From JBGOUV01 sp041477815 (GTDB taxonomy: Bacteria > Acidobacteriota > Terriglobia > Bryobacterales > JACQDG01), in contig JBGOUV010000278.1 of assembly GCA_041477815.1 (NCBI GenBank), positions 1 to 9,290 of the forward strand: a DNA stretch of 9,290 nt. Reading direction: 5' to 3'. The notes under the pieces are model-generated. The model saw only the letters and a list, made by a program, of their open reading frames with translations. It ran no database searches and was not told the origin of the DNA. The position numbers were made by a program, and so were the translations under genes. Positions within the stretch are counted from its first letter, which is position 1; every line of letters begins with the position of its first letter. Below, one piece after another: positions 1 through 8,327 of this stretch.

Positions 1-123
1 CAGGGACTGGGGCTAGGGTTGGTGGCGATGCGCGAGCGCGCGGAGATTCTGCGGGGCAAGCTGGAAGTGAGACGTCCGGCCGGCGGGGGGACGCTGGTGA
101 CGCTGGAGGCGCCGGTCGGATGA
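1..123 (+). CDS. C-terminal end of a NarL-class sensor histidine kinase (partial)
   Basis: Only the last 40 codons are present; the gene begins outside the window. The reading frame starts at base 1 and ends at the TGA at 121-123. Visible is the end of a GHKL ATPase domain: a glycine-rich G-L-G-L-G-L lid (G2 box), then V-A-M-R-E-R-A-E, then a short strand with L-x-G-K-L-E-V, and G-G-G-T-L-V-T-L before the C-terminus. This G-x-G-L-G-L...M-x-E-R...L-x-G pattern is typical of the NarX/UhpB/DegS (HisKA_3) kinases, which pair with LuxR-type response regulators. The stop overlaps the start of the next gene in ATGA, so the two are co-translated and very probably form a cognate pair. The sensor domain and its signal cannot be seen. 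Confidence 0.85.
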   Translation, partial: QGLGLGLVAMRERAEILRGKLEVRRPAGGGTLVTLEAPVG

Positions 124-742
124 TTACGGTACTGCTGGCGGATGACCATGCGCTGGTCCGGCGGGGATTCCGGCGCATTCTGGAGGACGACCCCGGCATT
201 CAGGTGGTGGGGGAGGCCGGCAACGGCGTGGAGGCGATCGCGGCGGCGGTGAAATTGCGCCCGCGCGTGGTGGTGATGGATATGGCCATGCCGGAGCTGG
301 ACGGCCTCCAGGCGACGCGGGAGATTCTGCGGCAGCTTCCGGAGACGGCAGTGCTGATATTGAGCATGTACGGCGAGGAAAACTACATTCGCAACGCGCT
401 GGAGGCGGGGGCGCGGGGCTACCTGCTAAAGAATGCCATTGAGGTAGACCTGACCGGGGCGGTGAAGGCGGTGGCCGGGGGACGACACTACATCGGTCCC
501 GGACTCACCGCGCCGGGGGCCGCCGAACCCGGCGAGCCGCTGGACCGCCTGACCCCTCGGGAGAAGCAGATCCTGCAACTGATCGCCCAGGGCAAGTCCA
601 ACAAGGAGATTGCCGCGCTGCTGAATCTCAGCGTGAACACCGTGTCGGTGCATCGCGCCAACCTGATGGACGCGCTTAACCTCCACCGCACGGCCGAGCT
701 GGTGCTCTACGCGGTCAAGAAAGGACTGGTCACGCTGCCGTG

Positions 743-743
<1 letters not shown>
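120..743 (+). CDS. NarL/FixJ-family two-component response regulator
   Basis: A 207-residue DNA-binding response regulator, the usual length for the family. The receiver domain spans about residues 1-118. It has the acidic pair D8-D9, the phospho-acceptor D54 in V-V-M-D-M-A-M-P, the conserved S82 and the lysine K104. A Pro/Gly-rich linker (about 126-140) leads to a LuxR-type helix-turn-helix at about 141-205, with L-T-P-R-E-K-Q-I-L and N-K-E-I-A-A-L-L-N-L-S-V-N-T-V. All residues needed for phosphorylation are intact, so it should be a functional cytoplasmic transcription factor controlled by the kinase encoded just upstream. The ATG at 120 overlaps the kinase stop, which fixes the start. Its stop TGA (741-743) overlaps the ATG of the next gene, so it is translated in a chain with the envelope module it may regulate. 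Its target promoter is not identifiable here. Confidence 0.95.
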
Positions 744-2392
<1,649 letters not shown>

Positions 2393-2451
2393 TATGTTTC
2401 CACTATTGTGCCGGTATAGTTGACCCTTGCTATCCTGATTCCGGCGAGCCC
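2393..2451 (+). promoter_or_regulatory. AT-richer gap with weak promoter-like hexamers
   Basis: This 59-base gap is the only real break in the plus-strand gene chain and is visibly richer in A/T than the coding DNA around it. TATAGT at 2415-2420 matches five of six bases of a sigma-70 -10 box, and TGCTATCCT at 2428-2436 could be an extended -10. No convincing -35 sits at the right distance from either; the TTGACC at 2420-2425 has no -10 at 16-18 bases. The Shine-Dalgarno before the ATG at 2452 is poor (only GGCGAG at 2443-2448). A secondary internal promoter is possible but unproven. No terminator-like hairpin is seen. Confidence 0.25.
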
Positions 2452-5262
2452 ATGAGTCCCAAGTTTCGGACCATCTTGAGTATCGGATTCCTGGTATTGG
2501 TAGTCAATGCGGGGTACTTGAATGCCTACCCTGCCCCCAACCTCTTCTACGTGGCCAATGTCCTGGCCCACCTGGCGCTGGGGCTGACTGTTCTGCTGGG
2601 GCTGCGTCTGGCCCCTTTACCGGTGGCGGTGGCCGCCCTTACGGGTGGGGTCCTGGCGATGGTGGGGGCGCAGACGCCGTGGCGGTGGCTGGTGCTGGTA
2701 CATATCGCCGCGAGCATTGCGGCGGCGGCGGCGATCGGGTGGAAGTGGCGGGCCGAGCCGCAGTGGTTCCGAGCGTTCGTGGTGTGCGTGGGGGTGGCGC
2801 TGGTGCTGCCGGCGACGGCGCGGGTCCGCGACCGGTTCTTCCCGAATCCGTCCCACCGGATCGTGAACCCCAAGCTGGTGGCCGCCAGCATGGACGAGGA
2901 GGGTGGCGGGACGGCGGGCCCGTTTTTTCCGTCCTCGGCGGTGACCAACACCGGCACGATCATCCCGTCCGGCTTCTTCATGGACTCGAAGGCCTGCGCC
3001 GAGTGCCACAAGGATATTTACGACCAGTGGAACAGCTCGGCCCACCATTTCGGCTCGTTTAACAACCAGTTCTACCGGAAGTCGGTCGAGTACATGCAGG
3101 ACGTGGTGGGCACGAAGCCCTCCAAGTGGTGCGCCGGGTGCCACGATCATGCCGTGTTCTTCAACGGCCGGTTCGACCGCCCCATGCGGGAGCAGATTGA
3201 TACGCCGGAGGCGCACACGGGCCTGGGGTGTATGTCGTGCCACTCCATCACGCGCGTGGCCGACACGCTGGGCAACGGCGGGTTCACCATGGAGTATCCG
3301 CCCCTGCACGAGCTGACCACCAGCAAGAACCCGGTTGTACGGACCATCCATACCTATATCACCAGGATCGCGCCGGAGCCGCACCGGCGTTCGTTTCTGA
3401 AGCCGTTCATGCGGCTCGATGCGTCGGAGTTCTGCTCCACGTGCCACAAGGTGCATCTGGATATCCCGGTGAACCAGTACCGCTGGTTCCGCGGCTTCAA
3501 CGAGTACGACGCCTGGCAGGCCAGCGGGGTGTCGGGGCAGGGGGCACGTTCGTTCTACTACCCGGCGACGTCTTCGACTTGCGTGGATTGCCATATGCCG
3601 CTGGCACCGTCGAAGGACCTGGGGAACCACAAGGGGCTGGTGCACTCGCACCGGTTCCCGGCGGCGAACACGGCGGTGCCGTTCGCCAACCGGGACGCCG
3701 AGCAGTTGCGGGTGATCGAGCAATTTCTGAAGGACCAGGCTCTGACGGTGGACATCTTCGCGGCCTCGCCGGCCGAGAAGGATCCGGCCGCGCCCGAGAT
3801 GCGCCGGCGGGCGGCGGAGGGACCGGCGGCGTCGACTACTTTCGCCGTAGGGGAAGAGGCCGAGGGCGGGCCGGGACACGTATTCTTGCGGGAAGTCGGG
3901 CGGGTGGCGGCGCCGCTGGACCGGGCCGGACCCGTGTTCCGGCCGGGCGACACGGCGCGGGTGGACGTGGTGGTGCGCACGCGCAAGGTAGGGCACTTCT
4001 TTCCCGGAGGGACGGTCGACTCCTTCGACGTGTGGCTCGAGTTGAAGGGCGAGGAGGAGAGCGGCCGCGCGGTTTTTTGGAGCGGCAGCGTGGAGGACGG
4101 CGGCCGGGGGCCGGTGGAGTCGGGGGCCCATTTCTACCGGTCGTATCAGCTCGATGCCGAGGGGAACTTCATCAACAAGCGCAATGCCTGGTCGACCCGC
4201 AGCGTCCTATATGTTCGGCTGATACCGCCAGGGGCGGCCGACGTGGCGCACTACCGGGTGAAGATTCCCTCGGGCGCCCAGGGCGCGATCAAGCTGACGG
4301 CCAAGCTGAACTACCGGAAGTTTTCGCACTACTACACCCAGTTCTCCTACGCCGGGCGTCCGGACCCGGGCGACCCGGCGCTGTTCGGCCCCACGTTCGA
4401 CAACCGGCGGTTTCTGTTCACGCCGCCGGGGATTCCGGCCAACGTGTCCGGGCAGATCAAGGACCGGATTCCGGATCTGCCGATCGTCACCATCGCGTCG
4501 GCGGAGGCGATGCTGCGGGTAGGGTCGGGCGAGACCGCGTGGCAGCCGGTGGTGCGCCGCGAGGACCGCGAGCGGTGGAACGACTGGGGCATCGGGCTGC
4601 TGTTGCAGGGAGATCTGAGGGGCGCCGAGTATGCGTTTCAGAAGGTCACCGCCGCCGAGCCGGGATACGCCGACGGCTGGCTCAACGTGGCCCGCGCCTA
4701 TCTTCAAGAGGGTCAGACCGACGCGGCCAAGCCGTACCTGGAGAAGGCCTTGGCGCTGAACGCGAAGCTGGGGCGGATTCATTACTTCCGGGCGTTGGTG
4801 CAGAAGGCGGACGGGGACTATGACGGGGCGCTGCGGTCGTTGCGAACGGTGGAAGCGCAGTATCCGCGGGATCGCGTGGTGTTGAACCAGATCGCGCGGA
4901 TGCTGTTCTTAAAGCGGGATTATCGTGCGGCGCTGGAAGCCCTGGACCGGGTGCGGGCGGTGGACCCCGAGGACGTCCAGATGCACTACACGAAGATGCT
5001 GTGTCATCGGGGATTGGGTCAAGCGGAGGAGGCGGCGCGGGAGGAGAAGCTGTTCCGGAGGTTTAAAGCGGACGAGTCGGCGCAGGCTATTACGGGGCGT
5101 CCGCGGCTGTTGAGTCCGGAGGATAACAACGAGCGGCAGATGATCCACGACCACGAGGGGGTAACGAGCCGCGACCGTATGGGAGTGGTTTCCGCATCAG
5201 ACCGGCAACCGCTCCCTGACGGTCGCGGCTCGGTGCAGAGAGGGAGTGGAGGGGGACGGTGA
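2452..5262 (+). CDS. Membrane-anchored pentaheme cytochrome c (c554-like) with C-terminal TPR repeats
   Basis: A 936-residue three-part protein. Residues about 7-121 hold roughly five hydrophobic helices (about 7-27, 32-52, 55-72, 79-97, 105-121). An odd number with the N-terminus inside would put the rest in the periplasm, as heme attachment requires. Five C-x-x-C-H heme sites follow: C182-H186, C227-H231, C260-H264, C328-H332 and C377-H381 (the last is C-V-D-C-H-M-P). C-A-E-C-H-K-D-I-Y-D-Q-W-N-S-S-A-H-H is typical of cytochrome c554/c' domains. H393, H398 and H400 are possible distal ligands. A beta-rich region with V-G-H-F-F-P-G-G (513-520) follows, then about five TPRs (709-874). It probably transfers electrons in the envelope and docks partners through the TPRs; no catalytic site is recognised. 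The start was set at ATG 2452 because the upstream open frame (from 2191) runs inside the previous gene and lacks membrane-type sequence. The last ~30 residues come from an inserted palindrome. GTGA overlap joins it to the next gene. Confidence 0.92.
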   Translation: MSPKFRTILSIGFLVLVVNAGYLNAYPAPNLFYVANVLAHLALGLTVLLGLRLAPLPVAVAALTGGVLAMVGAQTPWRWLVLVHIAASIAAAAAIGWKWRAEPQWFRAFVVCVGVALVLPATARVRDRFFPNPSHRIVNPKLVAASMDEEGGGTAGPFFPSSAVTNTGTIIPSGFFMDSKACAECHKDIYDQWNSSAHHFGSFNNQFYRKSVEYMQDVVGTKPSKWCAGCHDHAVFFNGRFDRPMREQIDTPEAHTGLGCMSCHSITRVADTLGNGGFTMEYPPLHELTTSKNPVVRTIHTYITRIAPEPHRRSFLKPFMRLDASEFCSTCHKVHLDIPVNQYRWFRGFNEYDAWQASGVSGQGARSFYYPATSSTCVDCHMPLAPSKDLGNHKGLVHSHRFPAANTAVPFANRDAEQLRVIEQFLKDQALTVDIFAASPAEKDPAAPEMRRRAAEGPAASTTFAVGEEAEGGPGHVFLREVGRVAAPLDRAGPVFRPGDTARVDVVVRTRKVGHFFPGGTVDSFDVWLELKGEEESGRAVFWSGSVEDGGRGPVESGAHFYRSYQLDAEGNFINKRNAWSTRSVLYVRLIPPGAADVAHYRVKIPSGAQGAIKLTAKLNYRKFSHYYTQFSYAGRPDPGDPALFGPTFDNRRFLFTPPGIPANVSGQIKDRIPDLPIVTIASAEAMLRVGSGETAWQPVVRREDRERWNDWGIGLLLQGDLRGAEYAFQKVTAAEPGYADGWLNVARAYLQEGQTDAAKPYLEKALALNAKLGRIHYFRALVQKADGDYDGALRSLRTVEAQYPRDRVVLNQIARMLFLKRDYRAALEALDRVRAVDPEDVQMHYTKMLCHRGLGQAEEAAREEKLFRRFKADESAQAITGRPRLLSPEDNNERQMIHDHEGVTSRDRMGVVSASDRQPLPDGRGSVQRGSGGGR
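5165..5232. repeat. 68-base REP-like palindrome inside the cytochrome gene's 3' end
   Basis: Left arm CGAGCCGCGACCGT (5165-5178) is the exact reverse complement of 5219-5232. After a 2x2 mismatch the pairing resumes: GGGAG (5181-5185) with CTCCC (5212-5216), a T-G pair (5186/5211), GGTT (5187-5190) with AACC (5207-5210), and after one mismatch CCG (5192-5194) with CGG (5203-5205), leaving an 8-base loop. No T-run follows, so it is not an intrinsic terminator. It is translated in frame as cytochrome residues about 905-927. Similar half-copies lie at 6888 and 9242. The family name and mobiliser are unknown to me; a RAYT-mobilised REP/BIME-type element is an inference. Confidence 0.85.
5248..5252 (+). 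promoter_or_regulatory. Shine-Dalgarno GGAGG that supports the GTG start at 5259
   Basis: GGAGG at 5248-5252 lies in a purine-rich run six bases before the GTG at 5259. This is ideal spacing and is the main reason to prefer that GTG over the in-frame GTG at 5265. The site lies within the cytochrome reading frame and 15 bases after the palindrome ends, so folding of that hairpin could influence coupled translation. Confidence 0.7.
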
Positions 5263-6878
5263 GGGTGCTGGCCCTCCTGGCCGCCGGAATCGTGGCCTGC
5301 CAGGGTGCGGTTCAATTCACCGATGTTACCGCCGCGGCTGGTATCCGGTTTCGCCACAACACCGGGCGGTCGGGGAAGAAGTATTTGCCCGAGACCTTGG
5401 GGGCCGGGTGCGCCTTTCTGGACTACAACAACGATGGCCGGCCCGATATCCTGCTGGTCAACGGCAAGAGCTGGACGCCGGGTGGGACGCAGCGATCGTA
5501 TCCGGCGCTGTACCGCAACAACAAGGACGGCTCGTTCACCGACGTCACCGCGGCGGCGGGGTTGGCGGTGGAGATGTACGGGATGGGTGTGGCCGCCGCC
5601 GACTACGACAACGACGGCTACCAGGACGTCTACATCACCGCCCTGGAAGGGGACCGGCTGTTCCACAACGAGCGTAACGGTACGTTCCGGGAGGTGACCA
5701 AGGCGGCCGGGATTGACAACGCCGGCTTCGGAGCCAGCGCCGCCTGGCTGGACTACGACCGGGACGGGAAGCTGGACCTGTTTGTCGCCAACTATGTCCA
5801 GTGGTCGGTGAAGGGCGACCTGTGGTGCTCGCTGGATGGGCAGACTAAGTCTTACTGCACACCGGAATCGTACAAGGGCCTGGCCTCGAAGCTGTATCGC
5901 AACCTGGGGGGCGGGAAGTTCCAGGATGTTTCACAAAAAGCCGGCGTGGCGGATCCGACGAGTAAGTCGCTGGGCGTGGCAGTGCTCGATTTCGACGGCG
6001 ACGGCTGGCTGGACCTGTTCGTGGCCAACGACACCCAGCCCAACAAGCTCTACCGCAACAACCGCAACGGGACCTTCACCGAGACCGGGGTATCGTCCGG
6101 AGTGGCGTTCGGCGAGGACGGCGTGGCGCGCGGAGCCATGGGGGTCGACGCCGCCGACTACGACCGCTCGGGCCGGCCGCACCTGCTGGTCGGCAACTTC
6201 TCGAATCAGATGCTGGCTCTGTATCACAACGAGGGCAACGGCCTTTTCGTGGACGACGCGCCGGCCTCGGCGGTGGGGCGCGCCAGCCTGCTCTACCTGG
6301 CCTTCGGGGTGTTTTTCTTCGATTACGACCTGGACGGGTTGCCGGACATCTTCACCGCCAACGGCCACATCGAGGACGAGATCGGCCGCGTGCAGCCCAA
6401 GGTCCAATACCGGCAGCCACCGCTGGTATTTCGGAACCTGGGCGGCAAGAAGTTCGAGCCGGTGACAGCGGCGCTGGGGGCGGCGTTGGGGCGGCCGATC
6501 GTGGCGCGCGGGGCGGCCTACGCCGACTACGACCAGGATGGCGATCTCGACGTGCTGGTCTCCACCAACGGCGGCCCCGCCTACCTCTACCGCAACGACG
6601 GCGGCAATGCGAACCGCTGGCTGCGGGTCAAGACCGTGGGGACGAAGTCGAACCGGGACGGTATTGGTTCGGTGGTGCGGGTGAAGTCGGCGTCGGGGTC
6701 GCAGTGGCAGATGGTGCGCAGCGGCTCGAGCTACTGCTCGCAAAGCGAGTTGGTCCTCACGTTTGGCCTGGGGCGCGACACCAAGGTGGACGCCGTCGAG
6801 GTGCAATGGCCGGGGGGGGCGCGGCAGACTCTCTCCAACGTGGAGTCGAACCGGCTTGTGGTGATAGAGGAAAAGTAG
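5259..6878 (+). CDS. Second CRTAC1-like FG-GAP/VCBS propeller protein with ASPIC/UnbV domain, Sec- or lipoprotein-exported
   Basis: A 539-residue paralogue of the protein at 743-2392, colinear with it from end to end. The N-terminus is a short Sec-type signal (M-R-V-L-A-L-L-A-A-G-I-V-A-C-Q-G-A) with no twin arginine. I-V-A-C14 fits a lipobox, so it could be a lipoprotein; cleavage after Q-G-A is the alternative. Calcium-loop motifs are at about 55-63, 115-123, 165-173, 244-252, 355-363 and 423-431. A degenerate one at 300-308 (D-Y-D-R-S-G-R-P-H) is at the same place as in the paralogue. C190 and C200 match the C-x9-C loop of the first protein. The ASPIC/UnbV domain is at about 464-535 (S-N-R-D-G-I-G, S-G-S-S-Y-C-S-Q-S-E). 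The GTG start overlaps the cytochrome stop (GTGA) and has a good Shine-Dalgarno at 5248-5252. It probably acts outside the cytoplasm with the cytochrome; its molecular role is unknown. Confidence 0.93.
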   Translation: MRVLALLAAGIVACQGAVQFTDVTAAAGIRFRHNTGRSGKKYLPETLGAGCAFLDYNNDGRPDILLVNGKSWTPGGTQRSYPALYRNNKDGSFTDVTAAAGLAVEMYGMGVAAADYDNDGYQDVYITALEGDRLFHNERNGTFREVTKAAGIDNAGFGASAAWLDYDRDGKLDLFVANYVQWSVKGDLWCSLDGQTKSYCTPESYKGLASKLYRNLGGGKFQDVSQKAGVADPTSKSLGVAVLDFDGDGWLDLFVANDTQPNKLYRNNRNGTFTETGVSSGVAFGEDGVARGAMGVDAADYDRSGRPHLLVGNFSNQMLALYHNEGNGLFVDDAPASAVGRASLLYLAFGVFFFDYDLDGLPDIFTANGHIEDEIGRVQPKVQYRQPPLVFRNLGGKKFEPVTAALGAALGRPIVARGAAYADYDQDGDLDVLVSTNGGPAYLYRNDGGNANRWLRVKTVGTKSNRDGIGSVVRVKSASGSQWQMVRSGSSYCSQSELVLTFGLGRDTKVDAVEVQWPGGARQTLSNVESNRLVVIEEK

Positions 6879-6887
6879 TCCTGTCCA

Positions 6888-6925
6888 GCACCGAGCCGCG
6901 CGCGTGAGCAAGCGCATGGTCGGGA
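6888..6925. repeat. Diverged half-copy of the palindromic repeat between convergent genes
   Basis: GCACCGAGCCGCG at 6888-6900 is identical over 13 bases to the reverse complement of the right arm of the 5165-5232 palindrome together with the two bases beyond it (5222-5234). Weaker similarity continues to about 6925 (CGTGAGCAAGCG...GGTCGGG). The matching inverted arm is missing. It fills most of the 53-base gap between the second CRTAC1-like gene (ends 6878) and the VOC gene (ends 6932). No clear hairpin with a T-run is present, so I do not call a terminator here. Confidence 0.6.
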
Positions 6926-6931
6926 GCGCCC

Positions 6932-7312
6932 CTAAGTCTCCGTGGCGGCAGCCGGCTCTGACTCCCAGAGATAGATCGGGTTCCCATCCGGGTCTTCGAG
7001 ATTGGCGAAGGAGCCGCCTATCTCCTTTACGATCGGACCGTCGAAACGGACCCCCTGCCCCTGCAACCGGCTCACTACGCTGCCGATCGGTTCATCAATC
7101 CCTAGCCCGATCATCATGCCGCCCTTCGTTCCGGGCGCCGGATACTTCGGGGAGGTGGGATGGAGACCGATGGTCAGGCCTTTCCCCGCGTCCACCGTAG
7201 CCCAGTGATCGCCGAAGCGATTGGTGAGCTTAAGCCCGAGAATCTCGGTGTAGAAATGCACCGCCGTGTCCATGCTGGATACAAACACCGTCACATTGCC
7301 GCCTGAGATCAT
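6932..7312 (-). CDS. Small VOC-superfamily (glyoxalase/bleomycin-resistance fold) protein
   Basis: A 126-residue single-domain cytoplasmic protein, the normal size for one VOC module made of two beta-alpha-beta-beta-beta units. The first unit has V-T-V-F-V-S-S-M-D-T-A-V-H-F-Y-T-E-I-L-G-L-K-L (7-29) and ends near T-I-G-L-H-P (47-52). The second has G-L-G-I-D-E-P near 69-75 and the hallmark D-P-D-G-N-P-I-Y-L-W-E (107-117). E117 sits at the usual last metal-ligand position, and H51 may be another. The first-strand histidine of classical glyoxalase I is not present (N6-V-T-V), so true glyoxalase I activity is doubtful. The ATG at 7312 lies one base after the dehydrogenase stop, with GGAG seven bases before it inside the dehydrogenase gene. 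It is the last gene of the minus-strand operon. Possible roles are small-molecule isomerase, dioxygenase or binding protein; the substrate is unknown. Confidence 0.9.
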   Translation of the reverse strand: MISGGNVTVFVSSMDTAVHFYTEILGLKLTNRFGDHWATVDAGKGLTIGLHPTSPKYPAPGTKGGMMIGLGIDEPIGSVVSRLQGQGVRFDGPIVKEIGGSFANLEDPDGNPIYLWESEPAAATET

Positions 7313-7313
7313 G

Positions 7314-8321
7314 CTATGGCTCCAAGATTACCTTCATCAGGTTGGGTTCGCGGCTGTAGAGCCGCTCAAACCACTCCGCTCCCTGGTCGAGCGACGCGCG
7401 GGCGGTGATCATCGGCTCGACCCGGATGGCGCCGCGGGCCAGCAGGTCGATGCAGGCCGGGTACTCGCCGCTGGAGGCGCAGGAGCCGATCAGCCGGATC
7501 TGGCGGGTCACCACCGACTGCAGCGGCAACTCCACGGTGGGGGCGACGTTGCCGATCAGCGTTACCGAGCCTCCCTTGCGAACGCTGGCGAGGGCGGTCT
7601 GGATCGGCTGCGTGGCGCCCACCGCCTCCACGGCCAGGTCAGCCACGGCCAGGGGCGCGGCCGAGGTGCGCGAGTTTACCGTTTCATCGGCCCCCAGACG
7701 GCGGGCCATATCCAGCTTGGCGTCGTCGATATCGACGGCGATAATCCGCCCGCAGCCTTTGAGCCGCAGGGCCTGTAAGGCCAGCAGCCCGATCATCCCG
7801 CTGCCTACCACCACCGCCGTATCACCAAGGGTTACCGGGGTCAGATTCACCGCGTGGACCGCCACCGATACCGCCTCGATCATGGCCGCCTGCTCGAACG
7901 AAAGCGAATCCGGCAGCCGGTAGACGATATGGCGCGGGACGGCGACGTACTCCGCAAAGGCCCCGTGGCGGCGGTATTCGCCGGTGGAGACGCCCAGCAC
8001 CTGGCGGTGGTCGCAAAGGTTCACCTGGCCGCGCCGGCAATAGAAGCAGTGGTTGCAGGAGACGGTGGAGTCGAACGTCACCCGGTCGCCCTCCCCCAGG
8101 TCGCTCACGTTAGCGCCCGTCTCCGCCACCGTGCCGGCAGCCTCGTGGCCCATCACCAGCGGCGGGACGCGCCGGCCAGTCGACCCGTCGAAGCCGTGGA
8201 CATCCGAGCCGCAGATGCCGCAGGCTTTCACCCGCACCAGCACCTCGCCCGGGCCGATGGCGGGGGTGGGGAGATCGGCGACCTCCATTTGCTTGTAGGC
8301 AGTGAGCAGCAGAGCTTTCAT
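7314..8321 (-). CDS. Zinc-dependent medium-chain alcohol/polyol dehydrogenase
   Basis: A 335-residue MDR-family dehydrogenase, probably oxidising a secondary alcohol or sugar alcohol with NAD. The GroES-like catalytic domain (about 1-150) has catalytic-zinc ligands C37 (A-C-G-I-C-G-S-D) and H59-E60 (M-G-H-E-A-A-G), with E149 as the likely further ligand. Four cysteines C89, C92, C95 and C103 form the structural zinc lobe. The Rossmann domain has G-S-G-M-I-G (173-178) and an aspartate at the end of strand two (A-V-D197-I-D), which favours NAD over NADP. Sequence style resembles sorbitol, threonine and galactitol-phosphate dehydrogenases; I cannot choose the substrate. It is the middle gene of the operon. 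AGGA, overlapping the TAG of the RraA-like gene, lies four bases before the ATG and acts as ribosome binding site. Confidence 0.93.
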   Translation of the reverse strand: MKALLLTAYKQMEVADLPTPAIGPGEVLVRVKACGICGSDVHGFDGSTGRRVPPLVMGHEAAGTVAETGANVSDLGEGDRVTFDSTVSCNHCFYCRRGQVNLCDHRQVLGVSTGEYRRHGAFAEYVAVPRHIVYRLPDSLSFEQAAMIEAVSVAVHAVNLTPVTLGDTAVVVGSGMIGLLALQALRLKGCGRIIAVDIDDAKLDMARRLGADETVNSRTSAAPLAVADLAVEAVGATQPIQTALASVRKGGSVTLIGNVAPTVELPLQSVVTRQIRLIGSCASSGEYPACIDLLARGAIRVEPMITARASLDQGAEWFERLYSREPNLMKVILEP

Positions 8322-8327
8322 AGGGTC

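Noticed and set aside
2617..4131. Minus-strand open frame of 504 codons opposite the cytochrome
   Set aside because: The translation is rich in R, H, P and V without any motif, and the sense frame holds five heme sites, so it is an antisense shadow.
3228..4823. Plus-strand open frame of 531 codons in another frame inside the cytochrome gene
   Set aside because: The product is Arg/Gly/Ala-rich with no recognisable domain and is the +1-shifted reading of a GC-rich gene.
6879..6931. Bidirectional terminator between the convergent genes
   Set aside because: The gap contains only a short imperfect GCGC stem and no T-run; most of it is the repeat half-copy.
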